DNA of 9,117 nt, from assembly GCA_017437205.1 (NCBI GenBank), contig JAFSBP010000234.1, forward strand, positions 1-9,117, given 5' to 3'. Origin of the DNA: Lachnospiraceae bacterium (GTDB lineage: Bacteria > Bacillota > Clostridia > Lachnospirales > Lachnospiraceae). Both the position numbers and the translations under genes were made by a program. The notes under the pieces are model-generated. The model was not told the origin of the DNA, made no database searches, and was given only the letters and a program-made list of their open reading frames with translations. This document shows positions 1 through 5,804 of this stretch, one piece after another (the first letter of the stretch is position 1; every line of letters starts with the position of its first letter).

Positions 1-630
1 AAAATGCTCTTGAAAACAGAATACTTAAAAGCATTTCCGACGTTTGATATTGCAATGCTTAAAAAAGGTTATTATTTGATTCATATAACACATAGATCCC
101 GCTGGGCTCCTGACGATGATATAGAGATTATGGCTGATTTTGTGCAGTATTGCGCAGAGAAGCTTTCAGCTTCAAAGAGGTGTATTTTAGAGGGGTTAAG
201 TGCAGGTGGTATGCAGGCGGCACGGTTTGCACAGAGATATCCCGAGCTAGCAGCTGTTTTGTATCTTGATGCCCCTGCACTGAATCTGTTAAGCATGGCA
301 GGACTTGGTCTGAGGAAAATTGGTGTAGACAGAATACGGGAAGAGCTTCTCGAAACCTATAATTTGAATGAATCCACCGTTGTAAATTTCCGGGAAAGTC
401 CTATCGATCATATGGATCATCTGATTGATAACCATATTCCGATCATTATGCTTTATGGAGATGCGGATGACGTGGTTATTTATGAAGAGAACGGCAAAGT
501 ATTAGAGGAGTATTATAAAGTGCATGGCGGAACATTAAAAACAATCGTAAAAAAAGGCTGCGGGCATCATCCACATGGTTTAGACGACCCGACTCCAATT
601 ATAAATTTTATTGAAAAGATATATAATTAA
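1..630 (+). CDS. Alpha/beta hydrolase, 5' end outside window
   Basis: Probable serine hydrolase (esterase-type) of the alpha/beta-hydrolase fold. Counting from the first Met (position 4), the nucleophile elbow G-L-S-A-G-G places Ser66. The acid is probably Asp155 in G-D-A-D-D-V-V, and the base is in G-C-G-H-H-P-H-G (His188). This gives the order Ser, Asp, His expected for the fold. The reading frame is open to the window edge with no visible RBS. The first residues (KTEYLKAFPTFDIAMLKKGY) correspond to a region that in relatives follows the first strands and the oxyanion loop. The ATG at position 4 is therefore probably internal, and the true start lies upstream. The PIG-L gene follows after 41 bases on the same strand, suggesting an operon. 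The substrate is unknown. An acylated sugar would fit the neighbours, but that is inference. Confidence 0.8.
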   Translation, partial: KMLLKTEYLKAFPTFDIAMLKKGYYLIHITHRSRWAPDDDIEIMADFVQYCAEKLSASKRCILEGLSAGGMQAARFAQRYPELAAVLYLDAPALNLLSMAGLGLRKIGVDRIREELLETYNLNESTVVNFRESPIDHMDHLIDNHIPIIMLYGDADDVVIYEENGKVLEEYYKVHGGTLKTIVKKGCGHHPHGLDDPTPIINFIEKIYN

Positions 631-671
631 AACGAAAAATGATACTGAGAGAAGCGTGAGAGGAGAATAGG

Positions 672-1520
672 ATGATGAAGGTCTTAATGATAGGGGCACA
701 CCAAGATGACAATGAATTTCGTTGTGGAGGATTGGCACATAAGCTGGTACGATTGGGTCACGAGGTGCGCTTTCTTTCCATGTGCAATGGCTGTGGCGGT
801 CATCATATTATGACACCGGAGGAAACTGTAAAAAGACGTGCCGGAGAGTCAGCGGCTGTAGCTGAGTTACTGGGGATTAAGTATGATGTGTGGGATATTG
901 ATGATTGTACGTTGGTGGCAGATTTAGAAACGCGAAGAAAATTAATCCGTTACATACGTGAATTTTCACCGGATTTAGTGATATCGCATAGGCAAAATGA
1001 TTATCATGCAGACCATCGGGCAGTCGGTATACTTGTACAAGATGCCTCCTATATGCTTACGGTTCCCCATGAGTGTCCGGATGTGCCGGCGATGCGCAGA
1101 ATGCCTGTAATTATGTATAACGAAGACGCATTTAAAAATCCGGAGTTCCAAGCGGACTTAGTGTTTGATATGGATAGTGAAATCGATACGAAATTGCGAA
1201 TTGCGCACACCAATATTTCGCAAGTGTATGAGTGGTTACCATATACCAATGAGCAAGAAGTGCCTGAAAATGAGCAAGAAAGATTCGAGTGGCTAAAGGG
1301 AATGGAGATTACGGAAAGTACCACAGATGAAGAAATTATGGCAGCTTCGCGTGGTTATAGTGTGCGTTTTGCAAAAACAGCTGCAAGATTTCGAAAAGAG
1401 TTGATTAGGCGTTACGGAGAAGAACGAGGTGCAAAAATACGTTATGCGGAAGCGTTTGAACTGTGTGAGTATGGAAGAAAGCTCGATGGTGAGGTAAAGC
1501 AAGTATTAATGGCAATTTAA
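672..1520 (+). CDS. PIG-L/LmbE family deacetylase
   Basis: Predicted zinc-dependent N-deacetylase of the PIG-L/LmbE family (relatives include MshB, BshB and GlcNAc-PI deacetylase), which removes acetyl from N-acetylated sugars or conjugates. The N-terminal strand leads into A-H-Q-D-D-N-E (His10, Asp12, Asp13), the family AHPDDE motif with Gln for Pro. Family knowledge makes His10 and Asp13 metal ligands and Asp12 the general base. The second motif H-A-D-H-R-A-V-G (His112, His115) supplies the third ligand. At 282 residues the length is normal. There is no signal peptide, so it is cytosolic. AGGAG at 661-665 lies 6 bases before the ATG at 672; a second ATG at 675 is equally plausible. It sits between an alpha/beta hydrolase and a CBM9-like gene with short gaps, so it is probably co-transcribed with them. 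The exact substrate cannot be read from the sequence. Confidence 0.9.
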   Translation: MMKVLMIGAHQDDNEFRCGGLAHKLVRLGHEVRFLSMCNGCGGHHIMTPEETVKRRAGESAAVAELLGIKYDVWDIDDCTLVADLETRRKLIRYIREFSPDLVISHRQNDYHADHRAVGILVQDASYMLTVPHECPDVPAMRRMPVIMYNEDAFKNPEFQADLVFDMDSEIDTKLRIAHTNISQVYEWLPYTNEQEVPENEQERFEWLKGMEITESTTDEEIMAASRGYSVRFAKTAARFRKELIRRYGEERGAKIRYAEAFELCEYGRKLDGEVKQVLMAI

Positions 1521-1541
1521 AAGGAGAAAAAGTGAGGTCAG

Positions 1542-2159
1542 ATGATGAAAGAAGCAGTGATTACCCGTATATCAGGTGCTCCTGATTGGAGCATCATTCC
1601 TATAATTGCGATTGACGAGTGTATTAAGACTACACACACAGAAGTAACGGCATCAGCGCAGATTTGCTATGATGATCAAGCGCTCTATCTGCGGTTGTGT
1701 ACTCAAGAGACAGAGATTCGCCGGGAAGAGCATGGTTTTTTGGCGATGCCATGCAATGACAGCTGTCTGGAATTTTTCTTCTGTCCGAAAGAAGATGATT
1801 TTAGATATTTTAATTTGGAGTTCAATCCAAACACCACCCTTTATTTGGGCTTTGGCACTAGTGTCGATAATCTGTCCAGGATAGTGCTTTCGGAGGAAGG
1901 CGAACAGCAGAAATTATTCTGTACTCAGGTGAATTTTACAGCAGATGGTTGGGAAATTACATATCAAATTCCCTACACCTTTATCCGCCGGTTCTTTCCT
2001 GAGTTTTCACCGGTACCGGGAAAAACTATCCGAGCCAATTTCTATAAGTGCGCAAATATGGTCTCCAAGCCCCATTACTTGGCATGGAACCCTATTACTC
2101 GTCAGGGTAAATCTGTATTCCATACGCCAAAAGAGTTTGGACGTTTGTACTTTGGCTAA
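1542..2159 (+). CDS. Stand-alone CBM9-like (DOMON-type) protein, copy 1
   Basis: A whole-length single-domain protein of the carbohydrate-binding family 9-like group, a beta-sandwich related to xylanase CBM9. Visible family marks are N-D-S-C-L-E-F (residues 72-78), R-Y-F-N-L-E-F-N (88-95), a G-W-E-I-T-Y-Q-I-P segment, G-K-T-I-R-A-N-F-Y-K-C (160-170), W-N-P (182-184) and F-H-x-P-x-x-F-G (193-200). The protein at 7940-8491 shares all of these except the exact spacing. There is no signal peptide and no attached catalytic domain, unlike secreted CBM9 modules, so binding of a cytosolic sugar or an unknown enzymatic role is inferred. Of the tandem ATGs at 1542 and 1545, GAGGT at 1534-1538 lies 6 bases from the second and 3 from the first, so 1545 may be the real start. 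It is the last intact gene of the first operon. Confidence 0.8.
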   Translation: MMKEAVITRISGAPDWSIIPIIAIDECIKTTHTEVTASAQICYDDQALYLRLCTQETEIRREEHGFLAMPCNDSCLEFFFCPKEDDFRYFNLEFNPNTTLYLGFGTSVDNLSRIVLSEEGEQQKLFCTQVNFTADGWEITYQIPYTFIRRFFPEFSPVPGKTIRANFYKCANMVSKPHYLAWNPITRQGKSVFHTPKEFGRLYFG

Positions 2160-2176
2160 CAGAAAGCGGTGTTAGA

Positions 2177-2603
2177 ATGATAGAAGTAATCGTCTTTGAT
2201 ACGAATAATGAGACAACGATATAGAAAAGACAGAATGGCGCAGTTCTGATATCGCTCTGTGTTTTACTTGTTTTTGCAGACAGACATGTAACTATTCAGC
2301 TATTTAAAGACCTAAAAAGGGAAGAAATTAAGCGTATTCAGGTTGTTGATGGTATGTTTGGAGTGATACATGATATGACTGAAGCGGAGATAGAAGAACT
2401 TGTAGATATACTAATCCGTGTTACGCACAATGAATATGCTCGGGACTTTGAAATTCCAATGGGGTGGTCTTGGCGATAGATTTATTTTGGAGTTTCATGA
2501 TGGAAGAACCATATCTGTTGGAGGAATTGAAGTTGGACACGATGGATTGCTTCATTGCCCGGTTTCCGGACGCTCCGTTAAGAAGTGTTCCGGTTTGATA
2601 TGA
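2177..2603 (+). pseudogene. Decayed small hypothetical gene with a nonsense codon and a G-run frameshift
   Basis: Not a known enzyme. An ATG at 2177 opens MIEVIVFDTNNETTI, which is stopped by TAG at 2222-2224. The same frame then stays open to TAG at 2477: a hydrophobic stretch (AVLISLCVLLVFA), then L-F-K-D-L-K-R-E-E-I and M-T-E-A-E-I-E-E-L-V-D-I-L. Past the run of four Gs at 2461-2464 the coherent sequence continues in another frame: G-D-R-F-I-L-E-F-H-D-G-R-T-I-S-V-G-G, to TGA at 2601. Removing one G restores P-M-G-G-L-G-D-R-F. The layout (hydrophobic N-terminus, 'FKDLK..EI', 'EIEELV.IL', then a 'DG.TI.V' strand) resembles small Clostridia proteins of unknown function. The join across the TAG is less certain than the frameshift. 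It could also be a sequencing error, or two unrelated remnants. Confidence 0.5.
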
Positions 2604-2639
2604 CAAAATAAGGTTGATTCTATAGTAGTTGGCTTCTAT

Positions 2640-2688
2640 CCCCCATATTAACCCCCTGATTGACAAAAGGGGCTAATGTGGGGGTTAA
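2640..2688. terminator. G/C-rich hairpin between convergent genes
   Basis: The arm CCCCCATATTAACCCC (2640-2655) pairs with GGGGCTAATGTGGGGG (2669-2684), with one wobble and one mismatch, around a 13-base loop. A competing perfect 9-bp pairing joins TTAACCCCC (2648-2656) to GGGGGTTAA (2680-2688). It lies between the plus-strand gene remnant and the stop of the minus-strand LysR gene, where a bidirectional terminator is expected. Neither side has a good T-run, so it may be an inefficient terminator or a 3'-end stabilising structure. Confidence 0.55.
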
Positions 2689-2692
2689 GAAA

Positions 2693-3655
2693 TTAATCCA
2701 CCCCCATCCCTTCCGCTACCAATTCTGCAAACGCTTCCATTGCCTTTGAATAGTATCGGTTGCGCTTATAGGAGATGTAGATTTCTCTGAATGCATGAGG
2801 TGAATCCAACCGGTAAAATAATACCCTGCGGTGATCCGCCTGCAGGAATTGCACCAGTGTATCGCTGACAATGGATGCCGCGGTGCCCATCTCAACAAAG
2901 CTATAGAGTGTGACCAGACGGTCGATCTCCAGAATAGTCTTTGGCTTGATACCTGACTCGTGCAGGATATTATCGATGCGCGCGCGGGTGTCGTTTTCCT
3001 TGGTCATGGTGACAAAGGGAACATCAGAAAACCGGTCAAGGGAAACGGACGGGCAGTCCGGTGCCTGATGACGGTTATTTAAAATGTCTTCTTTTGTGAG
3101 CTGGCAGCCTTCCAAGCCCTCGTTGTGGGGGAAGGAGGCGGGAACCGCCAGAAGCAGCTGCTCTTTGCGGAGAAAACGCTGCTCGAACAGTTCACTGTCC
3201 AGCGGATGATTGTCAATGACCAGATCCAATTGACCTGAGGTGATCATATTTTTTAACACCGTCGAATTGTCGTCCACCAGATGAAGATTGATCCGGGGAT
3301 AGCGCTCGATAAAACCGGAAATGTATTTGGGCAAAACGAGGGAGGACAATAGCTGGTTGCTGCCGATGGTGAGCGAACCGGTCTCCAGACCCCGGTAGGC
3401 GTTCAGGTAATTTTCAAAGGACTTTTCAATATGCGTGATTTCTTCGGCTGCCTTGATGTACTCCAGACCGGCCTCCGTCATGCGAAGCGGCTTGCAGGTA
3501 CGGTCGAACAAAGGCGTGCCCACCTCATGTTCAATCTTCTGAATCATCACACTCAGGGATGGTTGGGAGATGAAGAGCTTTTGCGCCGCCTTTGAGATGC
3601 TTTTTTCCTTGTAAACGGTGTAAATCAAATCTTTGTGGTTAAAGTAACCGGACAT
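2693..3655 (-). CDS. LysR-type transcriptional regulator, intact
   Basis: A full-length LysR-family regulator of 320 residues. The N-terminal winged helix-turn-helix covers roughly residues 8-65, with the typical S-I-S-K-A-A-Q-K-L-F-I-S-Q-P-S-L-S recognition region and E-V-G-T-P-L-F-D-R wing. A linker helix and a two-lobed periplasmic-binding-protein-like effector domain follow (from about residue 90, starting G-S-L-T-I-G). Members bind DNA as tetramers and respond to a small-molecule inducer, often a metabolite of the pathway they control. GGGAGG at 3661-3666 lies 5 bases before the ATG, which supports the start. The start overlaps the end of the upstream LysR remnant by 17 bases, so the two were probably co-transcribed from the promoter near 4600. 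Likely targets are the plus-strand operon at 4707-8491, the operon ending at 2159, or both. That is inferred from position only. Confidence 0.9.
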   Translation of the reverse strand: MSGYFNHKDLIYTVYKEKSISKAAQKLFISQPSLSVMIQKIEHEVGTPLFDRTCKPLRMTEAGLEYIKAAEEITHIEKSFENYLNAYRGLETGSLTIGSNQLLSSLVLPKYISGFIERYPRINLHLVDDNSTVLKNMITSGQLDLVIDNHPLDSELFEQRFLRKEQLLLAVPASFPHNEGLEGCQLTKEDILNNRHQAPDCPSVSLDRFSDVPFVTMTKENDTRARIDNILHESGIKPKTILEIDRLVTLYSFVEMGTAASIVSDTLVQFLQADHRRVLFYRLDSPHAFREIYISYKRNRYYSKAMEAFAELVAEGMGVD

Positions 3656-4523
3656 AAGAACCTCCCAGATTAAATTTGTCGGTCAATCCGCGGTAAAAAG
3701 CGTTTGCCGCGGCAGAAATCCCCTTTTGCTGATTTTTATAGATGCAGGTGATCCGGGTCAGTTCGAAATCTGCTACATCCAGAAAAACTGTGTTCTCACC
3801 CAGTTCTCCCTGCCAGGAGAATTCGGGAATAAAGGCAATGCCCATATTGATTTCAATGCACTTTTGGATATAGTGGGGGTCATCGCTCTCAATCATGATA
3901 TCCGGGTTAAATCCTGCCTTTTTGCAGGTATCCACGGTGATACGGTTCAGAGAACTGCCCTCTCACATGCTGATGAAGGTCTGATTTTTCAAATCTTCCA
4001 ACAGAAGTGTCCGCTCAGAGAGTGGATTCTGTCTGGAGGCAGCCAGGCGGATCGGCTCCTTGATGATCGGGCGGACGGAGAAGTTGCCGTACCGGGTAGT
4101 CTGTTCATCAATGATAAAATCATAGGCCGAGAGGTCTTCCGTGTTAAAATCGTGGGAGATATGAAAAAAGACCTGAGGATTCGCCTGTTTAAACTGATAT
4201 ATATAGTTCAAGATATTTCTTCGCTCGCTGCGAACCAGCATCCGGATATCTCCGTACTGCTCAGACATCGGATGAGTGATGATCTCCACCGCCTGATCGA
4301 GAGCCGGGAGTGCTGTCATCAATGCTTTCTGCAGGATGCGCCCGTTACTGTTCAGGCGAAGTCTGTTTCCCTCCCGGTCGAACAGGGCACATCCAAGCTC
4401 TGTTTCCAGCTTTTTAATGGAAATCGAGACAGAAGAGGGAGAGACAATATATTTTTCCGCGGTGTGGGAAAAATTTTCCGTCTTTGCGCTGTCATAGAAG
4501 TATCGCAGTTGAAGAAGTTCCAT
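3639..4523 (-). pseudogene. LysR-type regulator interrupted by an in-frame TGA
   Basis: A second LysR-type regulator. The first 186 codons (4523 down to 3966) encode MELLQLRYF, a clear helix-turn-helix (NFSHTAEKYIVSPSSVSISI) and the first effector lobe, ending T-F-I-S-M. TGA at 3963-3965 stops it. The same frame then runs on without a gap as E-G-S-S-L-N-R-I-T, then C-K-K-A-G-F-N-P-D-I, typical of the second lobe, to TAA at 3639. The total of 294 codons is a normal LysR length. Relatives often have Arg before E/K-G-S-S-L, so CGA to TGA is the simplest explanation. AGGAGG lies 7 bases before the ATG at 4523. The 186-residue product would retain the DNA-binding domain but only part of the sensor. 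A GTG at 3935 could in principle start a 98-residue C-terminal piece, but that is unlikely to matter. A substitution error in the assembly cannot be excluded. Confidence 0.85.
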
Positions 4524-4597
4524 AGAGGGTGCCTCCTGTCGGGGTTATGAGATTCCGATGATGTCTGTGCTGCGTAGGTAAAACATTATCCCTGTCT

Positions 4598-4626
4598 ATT
4601 TTACTATATATTAGAATAAATAGCAA
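4598..4626 (-). promoter_or_regulatory. Predicted sigma-A promoter for the LysR pair
   Basis: Read on the minus strand, -35 TTGCTA (4626-4621) is followed by a 17-base spacer and -10 TAAAAT (4603-4598). The predicted start near 4591 gives a leader of about 70 bases before the LysR ATG at 4523. Spacing is ideal and the -10 has five of six consensus bases. The surrounding DNA is A+T-rich. Confidence 0.55.
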
Positions 4627-4644
4627 CTATAAAAAAGTATATAT

Positions 4645-4673
4645 TTTACAACATAGTATAGCCGTGGTAAAAT
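4645..4673 (+). promoter_or_regulatory. Predicted sigma-A promoter for the 4707-8491 operon
   Basis: -35 TTTACA (4645-4650), a 17-base spacer and -10 TAAAAT (4668-4673). The predicted start near 4680 gives a leader of about 27 bases before the ATG at 4707. It is placed back-to-back with the LysR promoter. The two -35 boxes are 18 bases apart, so one regulator bound in the middle could affect both. Confidence 0.6.
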
Positions 4674-4706
4674 CAAGAAAAACATTTACCTACGGAGGAA
4701 AAAAAT

Positions 4707-4991
4707 ATGTCTGAAATTCTTGAAATTATCATGGTTGTAAGTTTTGGCGCATCTTGGCCGCTCAATGTAATGAAGTCATACCGTGCGCGCACCACAAAGG
4801 GAAAGAGCCTGGCATTTCTGGTACTCATTTTCTTTGGTTACATTTGCGGAATTATTTCCAAGCTGACTGCGGAACACTTTAAGTGGTACGTACTGTTCTT
4901 CTATGTGCTGAATCTGATCATGGTAGGCACCGATCTTTTGCTCTACTGGCGCAATTATCAGCTTGACAAGAAAGCAGAACAGAAGGCATAA
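4707..4991 (+). CDS. SemiSWEET/PQ-loop-like small membrane protein
   Basis: A 94-residue membrane protein with three hydrophobic helices at about residues 4-22, 35-53 and 60-81, the size and topology of a SemiSWEET half-transporter, which works as a dimer to pass sugars. Helix 1 contains S-W-P-L-N, where SWEET relatives have the PQ motif, followed by the basic loop K-S-Y-R-A-R-T-T-K-G-K-S-L-A-F (residues 23-37). That loop closely matches the usual 'K(S/T)..S...G.S' turn of PQ-loop proteins. Asn69 in helix 3 could be the substrate-contacting Asn of the family. The Gln of PQ is missing, so the assignment is by pattern, not certainty. GGAGG at 4694-4698 is 8 bases from the ATG. It heads the second operon and is followed at once by a terminator-like hairpin, so it may be made in excess over the downstream enzymes. 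Import of the operon's substrate is inferred. Confidence 0.65.
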   Translation: MSEILEIIMVVSFGASWPLNVMKSYRARTTKGKSLAFLVLIFFGYICGIISKLTAEHFKWYVLFFYVLNLIMVGTDLLLYWRNYQLDKKAEQKA

Positions 4992-4992
4992 T
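4963..4992 (+). promoter_or_regulatory. Possible internal promoter at the end of the SemiSWEET-like gene
   Basis: A perfect TTGACA (4963-4968), an 18-base spacer and CATAAT (4987-4992, five of six consensus bases) overlap the last codons and stop of the small membrane protein gene. Transcription would start near 4999, at the foot of the hairpin at 5001. It would supply the downstream hydrolase operon independently of readthrough. TTGACA here also encodes part of L-D-K, so chance is possible. Confidence 0.35.
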
Positions 4993-5000
4993 GATGTTAC

Positions 5001-5024
5001 GAGGGGGATCCTTCCCCCTCTTTT
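5001..5024 (+). terminator. Intrinsic terminator-like hairpin inside the operon
   Basis: GAGGGGGA (5001-5008) pairs perfectly with TCCCCCTC (5013-5020) around a TCCT loop, followed by TTTT at 5021-5024. This is a compact intrinsic terminator with a short T-run, 10 bases after the stop of the SemiSWEET-like gene and 21 bases before the next ATG. Partial termination would lower expression of the hydrolase genes relative to the membrane protein. Confidence 0.7.
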
Positions 5025-5045
5025 CAAGTATGAAAGGAATAAAAA

Positions 5046-5804
5046 ATGAGAACATATTTTGATTTGTCTTATGTAGAAAATGGAAGTTCAATGCAGCTGT
5101 TGGATATGTACCTGCCTGATCAGGAGGGGTTTGAGACGATTGTCTGGTTTCATGGCGGCGGGCTTGAGCATGGCAGCCGGAAGTCAAATGTATATGCGCA
5201 GCCCTTTGTGGAGAAAGGATACGGATTTGTTTCCGTGGAATACCGCATGTATCCGGACGCGAAGTTCCCGGATTTTCTTGAGGACGGCGCTGCATCGGTG
5301 GCTTACATATTGAACCATATCAAAGAGTACGGCGGGAACGGGACTGTTTATGTCGGCGGAACATCTGCCGGCGCATACATGACGATGATGCTCTGTATGG
5401 ATCACCGTTATCTTGATGCGGTGGGAGTAAAGCAGGAGCAGATCAAGGCGTATATTTCCAACAGTGCACAGCAGTTCTGCCATTTTAATGTGCTCAGAGA
5501 GCTGGGCTTTGACAGCAGACTGGAGCGGATTGATGAGCATGCGCCCATCTATTTTATCCGGGAGGGGCTGAAGATCCGTCCGCTGTTACTGTTCTACTAT
5601 TCCGACGATATGAAGTGTCGTCCGGAGGAGACGAAGCTGATTTACGCGTCCTTTAAGCACGTGATGCCGGAGGCGTTTGTGTGCATAGAGGAGCTGCCCG
5701 GAAAGCACTGCAACAAGGCCAGATTCGAGGACGGCTCTCTGATGTTGGTGGAAAAGGTTTGCGCATTTTTAGCGCAGGAGGACGTTCGCAATGAAAATAA
5801 TTAA
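5046..5804 (+). CDS. Alpha/beta hydrolase of the HGGG (esterase/lipase) type
   Basis: A 252-residue serine esterase of the alpha/beta-hydrolase fold, close to the Aes/HSL-like and acetyl-xylan or feruloyl esterase type groups. The oxyanion-hole motif F-H-G-G-G is at residues 35-39. The nucleophile elbow G-T-S-A-G-A places Ser107. The acid is probably Asp187 or Asp188 in Y-Y-S-D-D, and the base is His221 in L-P-G-K-H-C. All three catalytic positions are present in the right order. There is no signal peptide, so it is cytosolic. AGGA at 5035-5038 is 7 bases from the ATG. The end overlaps the start of the DUF4886 gene by 14 bases, which points to translational coupling. With a second esterase-like enzyme and a ceramidase-like hydrolase next door, a likely job is removal of acyl groups from an imported sugar. 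That is inferred from context, and the specificity is not readable. Confidence 0.85.
   Translation: MRTYFDLSYVENGSSMQLLDMYLPDQEGFETIVWFHGGGLEHGSRKSNVYAQPFVEKGYGFVSVEYRMYPDAKFPDFLEDGAASVAYILNHIKEYGGNGTVYVGGTSAGAYMTMMLCMDHRYLDAVGVKQEQIKAYISNSAQQFCHFNVLRELGFDSRLERIDEHAPIYFIREGLKIRPLLLFYYSDDMKCRPEETKLIYASFKHVMPEAFVCIEELPGKHCNKARFEDGSLMLVEKVCAFLAQEDVRNENN

Larger units (their letters stand above)
4573..4694. repeat. 10-bp inverted repeat flanking the divergent promoters
   Basis: CGTAGGTAAA at 4573-4582 is the exact reverse complement of TTTACCTACG at 4685-4694, with 102 bases between them. Each arm lies about 5-20 bases downstream of one predicted transcription start, so both transcripts would carry the same TTTACCTACG leader word. 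The right arm shares its final G (4694) with the ribosome binding site GGAGG (4694-4698). A pair of operators for one repressor, or a shared leader element, are possible readings. No unambiguous LysR T-N11-A box was found between the arms. Confidence 0.5.

Noticed and set aside
2418..2603. Independent 61-codon gene
   Set aside because: Its start has no RBS, and its sequence is meaningful only from the G-run onward as the continuation of the upstream frame; treated as part of the pseudogene.
2726..2739. Catabolite-repression-like site TGCAAACGCTTCCA
   Set aside because: It lies in the 3' coding end of the LysR gene, away from any promoter, and departs from the cre consensus at two positions; chance is likely.
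3639..3935. Separate 98-residue LysR C-terminal protein starting at GTG 3935
   Set aside because: No RBS and no independent fold; it is the in-frame remainder of the interrupted LysR gene.
3963..3965. TGA as selenocysteine or a reassigned codon
   Set aside because: LysR proteins are not selenoproteins, no SECIS-like hairpin was evident just downstream, and all other genes here use TGA or TAA/TAG as ordinary stops.
3726..4550. Long plus-strand open frame (274 codons) opposite the broken LysR gene
   Set aside because: The minus strand encodes an unmistakable LysR sequence on both sides of its TGA; the plus frame has no recognisable motif or RBS.
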